This document shows positions 34,905 to 44,516 of a DNA stretch of 64,000 nucleotides, piece after piece. Each line of letters opens with the position of its first letter. Position 1 is the stretch's first letter. The notes beneath the pieces were generated by a model. The model was not told the DNA's origin and searched no databases. It saw only the letters and a program-made list of their open reading frames with translations. A program made the position numbers and the translations under genes. Source of the stretch: Rhodobiaceae bacterium (GTDB lineage: Bacteria; Pseudomonadota; Alphaproteobacteria; Parvibaculales; Parvibaculaceae); the NCBI GenBank assembly GCA_021404525.1, contig JAAWWE010000001.1, forward strand, positions 806,001 through 870,000, read 5' to 3'.

Positions 34905-35347
34905 TGGATCATCACTTTATTTTGCGCGTCGTCTCCAAGATGCTCATTCCACCTATTCTTCTTTACGCGCTCTATGTCCAATTCCATGGCGACTTTGGTC
35001 CCGGTGGCGGATTTCAGGCAGGCGTGATTTTCGCAGTTGGTTTTGTCCTTTATGGCCTGGTCTATGGCCTCGACAAACTGCGTCAGGTCGCGCCACCCGC
35101 AGTGGTGCGCGCCGGCATTGCCTTGGGGGTTCTGCTTTATGCCGGAACAGGTGTTGTCAGCTTTTTCAAAGAGAAGAATTTTCTCGATTACTCGGCCCTT
35201 GCTGATCCCGAGCATCCGGTAGGTGGGCAACATCTCGGCATCATTCTCGTCGAAGCCGGTGTCGGGTTGACCGTCGCCAGCGTGATGATTGCTGCCTTCA
35301 TTGCATTTGCGTCCCGCGCGCCAGACATCAAGGACACGGACTGGTGA
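34904..35347 (+). CDS. mrpB: Mrp-type Na+/H+ antiporter subunit B
   Basis: A 147-residue MrpB/MbhF protein. Landmarks are PPILLYALYVQFHGDFGPGG and FQAGVIFAVGFVLYGLVYG; the HGDFGPGGGFQ sequence is the family's conserved signature. Four membrane helices are visible. It overlaps the previous gene by one base (TAATG) and the next by four. Confidence 0.92.
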   Translation: MDHHFILRVVSKMLIPPILLYALYVQFHGDFGPGGGFQAGVIFAVGFVLYGLVYGLDKLRQVAPPAVVRAGIALGVLLYAGTGVVSFFKEKNFLDYSALADPEHPVGGQHLGIILVEAGVGLTVASVMIAAFIAFASRAPDIKDTDW

Positions 35348-35757
35348 TGTGGGACAATATGACAGCCGACTTTTTTATCGGCCACTACAACTACTGGATG
35401 ACGATCGTCTTGATGATGATCGGCCTCTATGTCGTCGTGAGCCGCGGCAACCTCGTCAAAAAGATCGTCGGTCTGAATCTGTTTCAGACCTCGGTCTTCA
35501 TGCTCTACATCTCCATGGCGAAGATTTTTGGTGGCACCGCGCCCATCCTGACCGGCAATGAGGACGAGGTTTATTCCAATCCGCTTCCTCACGTTCTGAT
35601 CCTCACTGCCATTGTTGTGGGGGTCGCGACGACTGCACTCGGGCTTGCCCTGATCATTCGAATTCGCGAGAGCTTTGACACAATCGAGGAAGATGAGATC
35701 TTCGAGATCGAGCAAGAGATGGCGAAAAACGCCACACAGACCGGCGGGGACCGCTAA
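35344..35757 (+). CDS. mrpC: Mrp-type Na+/H+ antiporter subunit C
   Basis: A 137-residue NuoK-like MrpC/MnhC protein. It has three helices with IGLYVVVSRGNLVKKIVGLN, a run typical of MrpC, and PLPHVLILTAIVVGVATTALG, which includes the DPLPQALVLTAIVI-type block. The C-terminus is an acidic cytoplasmic tail. GTG 35344 overlaps the mrpB stop; ATG 35347 is equally possible. Confidence 0.92.
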   Translation: MMWDNMTADFFIGHYNYWMTIVLMMIGLYVVVSRGNLVKKIVGLNLFQTSVFMLYISMAKIFGGTAPILTGNEDEVYSNPLPHVLILTAIVVGVATTALGLALIIRIRESFDTIEEDEIFEIEQEMAKNATQTGGDR

Positions 35758-35760
35758 GTT

Positions 35761-37314
35761 ATGTTGAGCAGCCTCACGCCTCATTTACCCGCATTGCAGG
35801 TGGTCATCCCCCTGATCGCGGCTCCCTTATGTGCTTTGTTCATGAACAGGCACATTGCCTGGGGCATCGCGTTCTTGGCCGCCGGTGCAGCGTTCATCAT
35901 CTCCACTTTGCTTCTGGCCTCTGTTCTGGATGGCTCGGTTATCTCCTACCACATGGGTGGCTGGGCACCGCCCTGGGGGATTGAATACCGAATTGATGCG
36001 GCCAATGCTTTTGTGCTGTTCATCGTTTCGCTCGTCGGTGCATTGGTGCTTCCTTACGCCCGCCGAAATATTGAACGTGAGTTTGACACCTCTACACACG
36101 CCTATTTTTATACCTGTTATCTCCTGTGCCTCACCGGATTGCTCGGAGTTGCAGCGACCGGCGACGCATTCAACGTTTTTGTTTTCCTCGAGATATCCTC
36201 GCTGTCCACCTACGCACTTGTCGCCTTTGGCGCGAAGCGCGATCGAAGAGCGCTAACCGCCGCCTACAATTATTTGATCATGGGCACGATCGGGGCGACC
36301 TTCTTCGTTATAGGTCTGGGCTTCCTTTACATGGTGACGGGAACGCTCAACATGGCAGATCTCGCGGTCCGCCTGCCGGAGGTGGGCGACACCCGCGTTA
36401 CCCGCGTTGCCTTCGTCTTTATTCTGGTGGGCATGGGCCTGAAGCTCGCCATGTTCCCTCTGCACCTTTGGCTGCCAAATGCTTATAGCTATGCACCCTC
36501 AGCGGTTACCGCTTTTCTGGCGGCGACCGCTACCAAAGTGGCGCTCTATGTTTTGCTGCGCTTCATGTTCTCGGTCTTCCAGTTTGACCACGCGGTTCAG
36601 AGCCTGACGTTTGAATATGTCGTGATGCCACTTGCCATCGTGGCAATGTTCGCAGCCTCCATCGCCGCTATATTCCAGGAAGACATAAAACGCCTGCTCG
36701 CCTATTCGAGTGTCGCCCAGGTGGGCTACATGCTGTTGGGCATTGCTCTTCTTACCGAAGCGGGTGTCACCGCAGGTATCATTCACCTTTTCAACCATGC
36801 TGTGACCAAGGGTGCGCTCTTCCTTGCCGTCGGGTGTTTTGTTTATCAGGTTGGGTCCAGTCGCTTGGGCGACCTCAAAGGCATTGGCAAGACCATGCCG
36901 TGGACAACGGCAGCTCTCGCTGCCGGTGGCCTGAGCCTTATCGGTGTGCCTCTGACCGTCGGCTTTATTTCCAAATGGCACCTGATCCAGGCCTCACTTG
37001 AGACAGGCTCTCTGCTCATTGCGGGCATGATCGTCGCCTCTTCGCTTATCGCAGTTGTCTATGTCTGGCGGATCGTAGAAGTCGCCTACCTTGAGCCGGC
37101 TCCAGAAGGCCGTGAGGCAAAGGAAGCGCCGCTCTCCATGATCTTGCCCACCTATGCTTTGGTGGCCGCAAGCCTCTATTTCGGGATCAATAGCGATCTG
37201 ACAAGCAGTGCGGCATCACAGGCCGCTAACGCTCTCTATTCGGCAACGGACCTTGCAACGCAGCCGATGCAATTGACCCCCATGGACCTGCCGAGCGAAG
37301 GAGCCAGCCAATGA
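35761..37314 (+). CDS. mrpD: Mrp-type antiporter subunit D (NuoN/M-like), first copy
   Basis: A 517-residue proton-translocating antiporter-type subunit with about 14 helices. The broken-helix region has FPLHLWLPNAYSYAPSAVTAF and the central helix AVTKGALFLAVGCF with its lysine. FQEDIKRLLAYSSVAQVGYM is the other diagnostic block. It starts 3 bp after mrpC and its stop overlaps the next gene (ATGA). Confidence 0.92.
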   Translation: MLSSLTPHLPALQVVIPLIAAPLCALFMNRHIAWGIAFLAAGAAFIISTLLLASVLDGSVISYHMGGWAPPWGIEYRIDAANAFVLFIVSLVGALVLPYARRNIEREFDTSTHAYFYTCYLLCLTGLLGVAATGDAFNVFVFLEISSLSTYALVAFGAKRDRRALTAAYNYLIMGTIGATFFVIGLGFLYMVTGTLNMADLAVRLPEVGDTRVTRVAFVFILVGMGLKLAMFPLHLWLPNAYSYAPSAVTAFLAATATKVALYVLLRFMFSVFQFDHAVQSLTFEYVVMPLAIVAMFAASIAAIFQEDIKRLLAYSSVAQVGYMLLGIALLTEAGVTAGIIHLFNHAVTKGALFLAVGCFVYQVGSSRLGDLKGIGKTMPWTTAALAAGGLSLIGVPLTVGFISKWHLIQASLETGSLLIAGMIVASSLIAVVYVWRIVEVAYLEPAPEGREAKEAPLSMILPTYALVAASLYFGINSDLTSSAASQAANALYSATDLATQPMQLTPMDLPSEGASQ

Positions 37315-38819
37315 GCCCCGAACTCGCAATCACTCTGACGATCCTACTGCCAGCTGCAGCAACACTCTTGCTTGCAATCCTCGACAAGCAACCGAACCTG
37401 CGCGAAGCGGTCAGCCTGCTCACCGCCGGTGGCCTCTTTGTCATCGTCTTGGGGTTGTTGCAGACCGTTCTTGACGGGGCGCAACCCACTGCCCATTGGT
37501 TTGACGTGCTGCCAGGGCTTTCACTCGCCTTCGAGATTGATCCGCTCGGCATGCTCTTTGGCGTTGTCGCCTCGGGCCTGTGGATCGTGACGGCGCTCTA
37601 TTCAATCGGCTACATGCGCGGCAACAATGAAACGAACCAGACCCGTTTCTATATCTGCTTCGCGATTGCCATTTCTGCTGCCATGGGCATCGCCTTCGCG
37701 GCCAACATGTTCACGCTCTTCATCTTCTACGAAGTGCTGACACTGTCGACCTACCCGTTGGTGGCACACAAAGAGAACGACGTTGCACGCAAAGGTGCCC
37801 GAACCTATCTCGGCATCTTGATCACCACGTCAATTGGCTTTCAGCTGGTAGCGATCATCTGGACCTGGGTCGTCGCAGGCACTCTCGACTTTACCCAAGG
37901 TGGCATTCTCGCGGGTAAGATCGATCCTACGCTCCTGCCATTCCTGCTGGCGCTCTATGCCTTCGGCATCGGGAAGGCAGCCCTCATGCCCTTCCATCGA
38001 TGGTTACCTGCCGCCATGGTGGCGCCGACGCCGGTCAGCGCCCTGCTTCACGCCGTTGCAGTTGTGAAGGCGGGTGTCTTCACCATGCTCAAGGTAGGCG
38101 TCTATATTTTCGGCATCGATTTGCTGGCGACCACCGGCGCAGCCGATTGGCTCATGTGGCTCGCCGCCTTCTCGATCCTGGCTGCGTCTATCGTCGCCAT
38201 GACCAAGGACAATCTGAAAGCACGCCTCGCCTATTCCACGATCAGTCAGTTGTCCTACATCACACTGGGCATGGCCCTTGCCACCTCCCTGGGGGTCATG
38301 GGCGGTGCCATGCATATCGCTATGCATGCCATGGGCAAGATCACGCTCTTCATGTGCGCCGGCGCAATCTACGTCGCGACCCACAAAACCGAGATCAGCG
38401 ATATGGATGGTCTCGGCCGGGTGATGCCCTTTACCTACGGGGCTTTCTTCATTGGTGCGCTCTCCATCATCGGCCTGCCCCCTCTCGGCGGTGCGTGGTC
38501 GAAATGGTATCTGATGCTCGGCGCGGCAGACGCAGGTCAGATCATCATGATAGTGGTCTTTATGGCGAGCTCGCTGCTCAACATTGCCTATCTTCTGCCG
38601 GTGGTCGCGCGCGGCTTCTTTGTAGGGAATACCGGGCCCGTCGCTCATTCTTTGGGTGCGGCGGCCGTGCCGGCAAAGGGTATTCAGGAAGCACCGCTAT
38701 GGTGTGTCGTTCCACCTTGTCTTACGGCCATCGGATGCCTGCTTCTCTTCTTCTTTGCAGGGGACATCTATTCATTGATTGAGCCGGTCGCCTTCCCGCA
38801 AGGGGCACCCCAGCCATGA
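37311..38819 (+). CDS. Mrp-type antiporter subunit D (NuoM/L-like), second copy
   Basis: A 502-residue proton-conducting membrane subunit. Landmarks are MPFHRWLPAAMVAPTPVSALL with the following HAVAVVKAGVFTMLKV, MTKDNLKARLAYSTISQLSY, and HAMGKITLFMCAGAI, whose lysine sits on the central helix. It differs clearly from the first copy and is closer to MrpD/NuoM with the V/APTPVSALLHA block. It overlaps neighbours by ATGA on both sides. Confidence 0.9.
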   Translation: MSPELAITLTILLPAAATLLLAILDKQPNLREAVSLLTAGGLFVIVLGLLQTVLDGAQPTAHWFDVLPGLSLAFEIDPLGMLFGVVASGLWIVTALYSIGYMRGNNETNQTRFYICFAIAISAAMGIAFAANMFTLFIFYEVLTLSTYPLVAHKENDVARKGARTYLGILITTSIGFQLVAIIWTWVVAGTLDFTQGGILAGKIDPTLLPFLLALYAFGIGKAALMPFHRWLPAAMVAPTPVSALLHAVAVVKAGVFTMLKVGVYIFGIDLLATTGAADWLMWLAAFSILAASIVAMTKDNLKARLAYSTISQLSYITLGMALATSLGVMGGAMHIAMHAMGKITLFMCAGAIYVATHKTEISDMDGLGRVMPFTYGAFFIGALSIIGLPPLGGAWSKWYLMLGAADAGQIIMIVVFMASSLLNIAYLLPVVARGFFVGNTGPVAHSLGAAAVPAKGIQEAPLWCVVPPCLTAIGCLLLFFFAGDIYSLIEPVAFPQGAPQP

Positions 38820-39181
38820 GTACGGATATGAAGACACCCGAGACAGACCCATCCAAGCTTCCTTGGCTCGGACGCAAACTTCTTTGGCTCGATTCCAAGA
38901 AAAATGTCGACCGCATCATCTTTGCGCTTTTTGTTCTGTGTGCGGGTCTGATCGCAGCCGATTTCCTCTATCACAAGCACAGCTATCTCGACATTGAGAA
39001 CATCCCTGGTTTCTACGCAGCCTATGGCTTCATCATGTGCGCCGCGCTCGTCATCTGCGCCCGCGCGATACGTGTAATCGTAAAGCGGAATGAAGACTAT
39101 TATGCGCCCAAGGATGTGGAGTCTGAATCTTACCCAGAAGATCAACTAGGTCGGGAGACGATCCCAGGAGACGGGCAATGA
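38816..39181 (+). CDS. small membrane protein inside the Mrp-like operon
   Basis: A 121-residue protein with two membrane helices (IIFALFVLCAGLIAADFLY and AYGFIMCAALVICARAIRV) between polar ends. It overlaps both neighbours by ATGA, so it is part of the operon and surely translated. The length and helix positions do not fit any Mrp A-G subunit. I do not recognise the family; a structural role in the membrane module is the natural guess. Confidence 0.8.
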   Translation: MSTDMKTPETDPSKLPWLGRKLLWLDSKKNVDRIIFALFVLCAGLIAADFLYHKHSYLDIENIPGFYAAYGFIMCAALVICARAIRVIVKRNEDYYAPKDVESESYPEDQLGRETIPGDGQ

Positions 39182-40872
39182 TTGATCTTTTCCCACCCTT
39201 TCTCCTGTTCGTTGCGGGCGCAGTGCTCCTGCCGCTTATTCCCAACGGGCATCCTCGTGCCCTGTTTGCCCTTCTTGTTCCAGCGATCAGCGCTTATCTC
39301 ATTTGGATCATGCCGGAAGGCCTGCACGGGCAATTCACGCTGATGGGCCAGGAGCTAACGCTGCTGCGGGTCGATAAGCTGTCAACGATCTTCGGCCTCG
39401 TCTTCTCTCTCGCTGCCTTCCTGGCGCTCATCTATGCCTGGCATGTGCGCGATACCATCCAGCAGACCATGGCTTTGCTCTATGCAGGGGCCGCCATCGG
39501 CGCGGTGTTTGCCGGTGATCTCATTTCGCTCTTCATCTTCTGGGAAGGCACCGCCATAGCGTCCGTCTTTCTCATTTGGGCAAGACGCACCGAAGGGGCC
39601 TTTTGGACGGGCATGCGCTACCTGATTGTTCAGGTCGGGTCCGGTGTCATTCTGCTTGCGGGCGTTGTGCTTCACTATCACAACACCGGCTCCATTGCCT
39701 TTGACGCTATGACGCTGGGCAGCCCGGCTACCTGGTGCATCTTCATCGCCTTTGGCATCAAATGTGCGTTCCCGCTGCTTCACAACTGGCTTCAAGATGC
39801 CTATCCCGCGGCAACGGTGACGGGGACGGTCATTCTCTCTGCCTTCACGACCAAACTGGCGGTCTACGCTTTGGCGCGCGGCTTTGCCGGAACAGAAATC
39901 CTGATTTATATCGGCGCCACGATGACGCTGTTCCCGATTTTCTACGCGATTATCGAGAACGACCTGCGCCGTGTGTTGGCCTACAGCCTCAATGTGCAGT
40001 TGGGCTTTATGGTTGTCGGCGTTGGTGTGGGGACAGAACTTGCTCTCAACGGCACGGCCGCGCACGCCGTCGTCCATGTTCTCTACAAGGCATTGCTCTT
40101 CATGAGTGTCGGAGCCGTTCTATTCAGAACCGGCACAGCCAAAGGGTCTGAGTTGGGTGGGCTCTATAAAACCATGCCGCTCACGATGATCTTCTGCCTT
40201 ATCGGCGCGGCATCGATCTCCGCCTTTCCTCTGTTCTCTGGCTTTGTCACCAAGTCGCTAATCCTGTCCTCGTCGGTCAAAGAGGGCCACTACATCGTTT
40301 GGGGAATCTTGCTCTTCGCCTCGGCAACGGTGCTGCACTATTCCGCCCTCAAAATCCCCTACTTTGCCTTTTTTGGCCGTGACAGCGGACTCCGCCCGAA
40401 AGAAGCCCCTTGGAACATGCTCCTGGCAATGGGGCTCACAGCCTTTCTCTGCGTCGCCTTGGGCGTATATCCAGACCCGCTCTATGCTCTGTTGCCCTAT
40501 GAAGTCGTTTACATGCCCTACACCACCAGTCATGTGGTGACGCAGCTTCAGCTTCTCTTTTTCTCGATGCTCGCCTTTGCCGTATTTATGCGCACGGGCA
40601 TCTATCCCTTGCAGCTGAAATCGGTAAACCTTGATTTTGATTGGACCTACCGAAAGCTGGGTCCGGCTTTGATCAAAGGGGTTCGCTCCCTCATCAGCCG
40701 TGTTTGGGGGGGGCTCATCAGCACCGGCCTGCGGAGCGTGAATTTCGGGATTGCTGCGCTGGAACGCGCCCACGGTGCGGAAGGTCTGCTTGCACGCGCC
40801 TGGCCCACGGGATCAATGGTTCTATGGATTGCCGTGCTCCTTGGCGCGACGCTTCTGCTAAACTATATGTGA
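39178..40872 (+). CDS. NuoL/MrpA-N-like antiporter subunit, third copy
   Basis: A 564-residue proton-conducting subunit. Landmarks are NWLQDAYPAATVTGTVILSAF, ENDLRRVLAYSLNVQLGFM, and HVLYKALLFMSVGAVLF with the central lysine. The long C-terminal extension with VRSLISRVWGGLISTGLR resembles the lateral-helix part of NuoL/MrpA. With the separate MrpA C-terminal protein at 34344, it could make a split MrpA. It ends 41 bp before coxG. Confidence 0.88.
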   Translation: MIDLFPPFLLFVAGAVLLPLIPNGHPRALFALLVPAISAYLIWIMPEGLHGQFTLMGQELTLLRVDKLSTIFGLVFSLAAFLALIYAWHVRDTIQQTMALLYAGAAIGAVFAGDLISLFIFWEGTAIASVFLIWARRTEGAFWTGMRYLIVQVGSGVILLAGVVLHYHNTGSIAFDAMTLGSPATWCIFIAFGIKCAFPLLHNWLQDAYPAATVTGTVILSAFTTKLAVYALARGFAGTEILIYIGATMTLFPIFYAIIENDLRRVLAYSLNVQLGFMVVGVGVGTELALNGTAAHAVVHVLYKALLFMSVGAVLFRTGTAKGSELGGLYKTMPLTMIFCLIGAASISAFPLFSGFVTKSLILSSSVKEGHYIVWGILLFASATVLHYSALKIPYFAFFGRDSGLRPKEAPWNMLLAMGLTAFLCVALGVYPDPLYALLPYEVVYMPYTTSHVVTQLQLLFFSMLAFAVFMRTGIYPLQLKSVNLDFDWTYRKLGPALIKGVRSLISRVWGGLISTGLRSVNFGIAALERAHGAEGLLARAWPTGSMVLWIAVLLGATLLLNYM

Positions 40873-40913
40873 CGGATCACATAGTCTGTATTTGAGCAAA
40901 AAGGTCTCCTGAC

Positions 40914-41498
40914 ATGGAAATGACTGGCGAATTCCGTATTCCTGCCCCTCAGGCCGAAGTTTGGGCGGCTCTCAACGACCCGGAAGTGCTTCAGCAATCC
41001 ATTCCAGGCGCAGAGAGCGTTGAGAAAACCAGTGATACGGAATTTGCGGCAGTAGCGAAGGCCAAGGTCGGTCCTGTCAGCGCTAAGTTCAAAGGCAATG
41101 TGACGCTTTCCGACATCGACGCTCCCAATGGATACAAAATCAGCGGCGAAGGTTCAGGCGGCGCAGCAGGTTTTGCGAAAGGCTCTGCCGTCGTGAAACT
41201 ATCGCCCGATGGAGACGGCACACTTCTCAGCTATGAGGTTCAAGCAACGGTCGGCGGCAAGCTCGCTCAAGTTGGGCAGCGTTTCATTGACTCCACGGCC
41301 AAGAAGATGGCCGACGAATTCTTTACCTCTTTTGCGGCGATTACTGGCGGCACCACCGAAGAAGAAGTCGACGCCATTGCGCCAACCCATGTGCCCCTCG
41401 TGCCGGATGAAGAAGCAGGCATGGGCCTCGCCCCTTGGATGTGGGGCACACTTGTGATTGCCGGCGCATTGATTGCGATCTACATCGTCACTATGTAA
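40914..41498 (+). CDS. coxG: CoxG-type SRPBCC protein with C-terminal membrane anchor
   Basis: A 194-residue CO-dehydrogenase subunit G family protein. The SRPBCC domain (residues 1-145) starts MTGEFRIPAPQAEVWAALND and contains QSIPGAESVEK. The C-terminus is a single membrane anchor (GTLVIAGALIAIYIV). In Oligotropha, CoxG anchors the CO dehydrogenase to the membrane. It lies between the Mrp-like module and coxS; the gap to coxS is 141 bp. Confidence 0.9.
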   Translation: MEMTGEFRIPAPQAEVWAALNDPEVLQQSIPGAESVEKTSDTEFAAVAKAKVGPVSAKFKGNVTLSDIDAPNGYKISGEGSGGAAGFAKGSAVVKLSPDGDGTLLSYEVQATVGGKLAQVGQRFIDSTAKKMADEFFTSFAAITGGTTEEEVDAIAPTHVPLVPDEEAGMGLAPWMWGTLVIAGALIAIYIVTM

Positions 41499-41639
41499 AG
41501 CACAATCCGCGCTTTGCGTCGCATAGCTTGACGGCGACCGAGCAAGCGCAGACACTTATTCCAAAGAAACCCAAAGGACGGCTGCGAACGTCCTGGCGGC
41601 TCTAGCAAAGTCGCCATCTAACTTCGGGAGGAACCGCCC

Positions 41640-42107
41640 ATGGCTCTCGTCTCTATGACGGTCAATGGCAAACCAGTGTCGGGTGAAGTCGAAGGCCGCA
41701 CGCTGCTTGTTCAGTTCATTCGTGAAAACCTCAATCTGACCGGCACCCATGTTGGCTGTGACACAAGCCAATGCGGTGCTTGTGTTATTCATATGAACGG
41801 CAAAGCAGTAAAAGCCTGCACAACGCTGGCGCTGCAGGCGGAAGGCAGCACCATCACAACCATCGAAGGGCTGGCAAAGGGGGATGAGCTTCACCCGGTT
41901 CAAAAGGCCTTCAAGGAAAACCATGGCCTGCAGTGCGGCTTCTGCACCCCAGGCATGATTATGACGGCGGTTGATATGATCGATCGAATTCCAGATCTGG
42001 ATGAAGAAACGGTCCGCGCTGAACTAGAAGGCAATATTTGCCGCTGCACTGGCTACCAGAACATTGTGAAGTCCATTCTCGACGCCGCAGAAACCACACC
42101 TGCCTAA
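41640..42107 (+). CDS. coxS: molybdenum hydroxylase small subunit, [2Fe-2S]
   Basis: A 155-residue CoxS-type subunit. The plant-type ferredoxin cluster uses C40, C45, C48 and C60 ([16 protein letters not shown]). The second cluster uses C99, C102, C134 and C136 ([15 protein letters not shown]). It passes electrons from the molybdenum site to the FAD subunit. GGGAGG lies upstream of ATG 41640. The order S-L-M is that of form II cox clusters. Confidence 0.93.
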   Translation: MALVSMTVNGKPVSGEVEGRTLLVQFIRENLNLTGTHVGCDTSQCGACVIHMNGKAVKACTTLALQAEGSTITTIEGLAKGDELHPVQKAFKENHGLQCGFCTPGMIMTAVDMIDRIPDLDEETVRAELEGNICRCTGYQNIVKSILDAAETTPA

Positions 42108-42146
42108 ATCAGCAATTCGGCACGGGAATTCCGGGAGGAGGAATTC

Positions 42147-44507
42147 ATGAGCACGACAGGCATAGGACAAGCCGTCCGCCGCAAAGAAGACAAGCGCTTC
42201 ATCACTGGCGCCGGGCGTTACACCGATGACCTGAACCGCCCAGGGCAAACCTACGCCTATTTTCTGCGCAGCCCCCACGCCCACGCAAAAATCAATGGCA
42301 TTGACCTGACCGAAGCCGTCGCGGCACCCGGTGTTGTCAGCATCTTTACCGGATCTGACGTTGCCGCCGATGGCCTTGGCGGATTGATCTGCGGCTGGAC
42401 CGTTCACTCCAAGGACGGTTCTGAAATGAAGGCCGGCGCACATCCGATCCTGGCGGAAGACACTGTGCGCTATGTGGGCGATCACGTCGCTATGGTTGTT
42501 GCGGAGACTTATGCGGAAGCCAAATCTGCCGCCGAGCTGATTGCCATGGATTATGAAGTGTTTGATGCCGCATCTGATGTTGGGTCAGCCCAGCTAGGTG
42601 GCGCGCCACAGGTCCATGCCGAAGCACCGAACAATACGAGCTTCGACTGGGAGCTTGGCAACAAGCCAGAGACCGAGGCAGCGTTCAAAAAAGCAGCGCA
42701 CATTGTTAAACTCGACCTCACCAACAATCGCCTCATCCCGAATGCCATGGAACCCCGCGCGGCCATTGCAGATTATGACAGCGGAACAGACGAATACACG
42801 CTATGGACAACCAGCCAAAACCCGCATGTGGCGCGGCTCGTTCTTTCCGCCTTTGTCGGCGTCGCTCCAGAACATAAACTGCGCGTCATCGCGCCGGATG
42901 TAGGCGGCGGTTTCGGGTCCAAGATTTTCATCTATGCAGAAGAGACAGCCTGTGCCTGGGCCTCAGCAAAAATCAAACGTCCAATCAAATGGACTGCTGA
43001 GCGCAGCGAGTCTTTCCTCTCAGATGCCCATGGCCGAGATCATGTGAGCCACGCTGAACTGGCCGTCGCCGAAGACGGAACATTCTTGGGACTGCATGTA
43101 CAGACCAAAGCCAATCTCGGCGCCTATCTGTCGACATTTGCGTCCTCGGTGCCGACCTATCTCTATGGCACCCTGCTCTCCGGCCAGTATGCCTTCCCGG
43201 CAATATACGTAGAAGTGGATGGTGTCTTCACCCATACCGCACCTGTGGACGCGTATCGCGGCGCAGGACGCCCTGAAGCCACATATCTGATTGAACGCAT
43301 TGTCGAGACCGCTGCCCGCGAACTCGGGTACGATCCAGCCGAACTTCGGCGCAAGAATTTCGTGCGCAGCTTCCCGCATCAGACGCCGGTCATCATGAAC
43401 TATGACATTGGTGACTATGATGCCTCCCTCGATAAAGCCCTGGCGCTGATTGATTATGACGGATTCCCGACACGCAAAACCGAGGCGGAAAAACGCGGCA
43501 AGAAACGCGGCATCGGTTTTTCAACCTATATCGAGGCTTGCGGTCTCGCCCCCTCTGCTGCCGTGGGCTCCCTTGGCGCAGGTGTGGGGCTTTGGGAAAG
43601 CGCGGAAGTTCAGGTTGCGCCGACGGGAAAGGTTGAAGTTTTCACCGGCGCCCACAGCCACGGACAAGGCCATGAAACAACCTTTGCCCAGCTTGTCTGT
43701 GAACGCATTGGCGTGCCCATCGAAGATGTCGAAATTATTCATGGAGACACAGGCCGTGTGCAGTTTGGCATGGGCACCTATGGCTCAAGATCTGGTTCTG
43801 TTGGCATGAGCGCTCTTGCCAATGCCCTCGACAAAATCGAAGCAAAGGCCAAAAAGATCGCTGCTCATCTGATGGAAGCAGATGCCGGTGACATTGAGCT
43901 TAAAGACGGTGTCTTCACCGTTGCAGGAACCGACAAAGAGCTTGCCTGGGCGGAACTCGCGCTCGGCGCCTATACAGCCCACGGCTTCCCGACGGCTGAA
44001 ATCGAGCCTGGCCTGAAGGAAAACGCCTTCTACGACCCGCTAAATTTCACCTTCCCGTCCGGTTGTCACATTTGCGAAGTTGAAATCGATCCCGACACGG
44101 GCGTTACGCAGATCGCCAACTTCGTCGCTGTCGATGATTTTGGTGTGATTGTGAATCCCATGATCGTCGAAGGCCAGGTTCAGGGCGGCATCGCTCAGGG
44201 GATCGGCCAGGCGCTCTTTGAGGCAGCTCACTATGATGAGACGGGGCAGCTGATCACCGGTTCCTTCATGGACTATTGCATGCCGCGCGCCGACGATCTG
44301 CCAGACTTCAATCTCGGCTTTACCCAAACAGACTGCCCTTCAAACCCAATGGGAATGAAAGGCTGCGGCGAAGCCGGCGCTATCGCGTCGCCTCCTGCCG
44401 TTATAAACGCCGTTACGGATGCCCTTGGTGTCCGGGACATTAAAATGCCAGCAACCCCCGCGCGGGTATGGGCGGCACTCGCCGCACCATCCCTCGCCGC
44501 TGAATGA
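42147..44507 (+). CDS. coxL: form II CO-dehydrogenase-like molybdenum hydroxylase, large subunit
   Basis: A 786-residue molybdenum-cytosine-dinucleotide hydroxylase large subunit. The residues that separate the two forms read AYRGAGR (A369-R375): this is the form II motif. The form I VAYRCSFR, with its selanylcysteine, is absent. The catalytic glutamate is E742 in [15 protein letters not shown]-type cofactor blocks appear as [15 protein letters not shown] and [11 protein letters not shown]. Form II enzymes have not been firmly shown to oxidise CO at atmospheric rates, so the true substrate could be another small aldehyde or heterocycle. A strong GGAGGAGG site precedes ATG 42147. Confidence 0.92.
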   Translation: MSTTGIGQAVRRKEDKRFITGAGRYTDDLNRPGQTYAYFLRSPHAHAKINGIDLTEAVAAPGVVSIFTGSDVAADGLGGLICGWTVHSKDGSEMKAGAHPILAEDTVRYVGDHVAMVVAETYAEAKSAAELIAMDYEVFDAASDVGSAQLGGAPQVHAEAPNNTSFDWELGNKPETEAAFKKAAHIVKLDLTNNRLIPNAMEPRAAIADYDSGTDEYTLWTTSQNPHVARLVLSAFVGVAPEHKLRVIAPDVGGGFGSKIFIYAEETACAWASAKIKRPIKWTAERSESFLSDAHGRDHVSHAELAVAEDGTFLGLHVQTKANLGAYLSTFASSVPTYLYGTLLSGQYAFPAIYVEVDGVFTHTAPVDAYRGAGRPEATYLIERIVETAARELGYDPAELRRKNFVRSFPHQTPVIMNYDIGDYDASLDKALALIDYDGFPTRKTEAEKRGKKRGIGFSTYIEACGLAPSAAVGSLGAGVGLWESAEVQVAPTGKVEVFTGAHSHGQGHETTFAQLVCERIGVPIEDVEIIHGDTGRVQFGMGTYGSRSGSVGMSALANALDKIEAKAKKIAAHLMEADAGDIELKDGVFTVAGTDKELAWAELALGAYTAHGFPTAEIEPGLKENAFYDPLNFTFPSGCHICEVEIDPDTGVTQIANFVAVDDFGVIVNPMIVEGQVQGGIAQGIGQALFEAAHYDETGQLITGSFMDYCMPRADDLPDFNLGFTQTDCPSNPMGMKGCGEAGAIASPPAVINAVTDALGVRDIKMPATPARVWAALAAPSLAAE

Positions 44508-44516
44508 GGAACGCCC

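Noticed and set aside
38000..38782. 260-codon plus-strand frame inside the second MrpD-like gene
   Set aside because: It is in another frame of a clear antiporter subunit, is arginine/histidine-rich without hydrophobic segments, and has no family motif.
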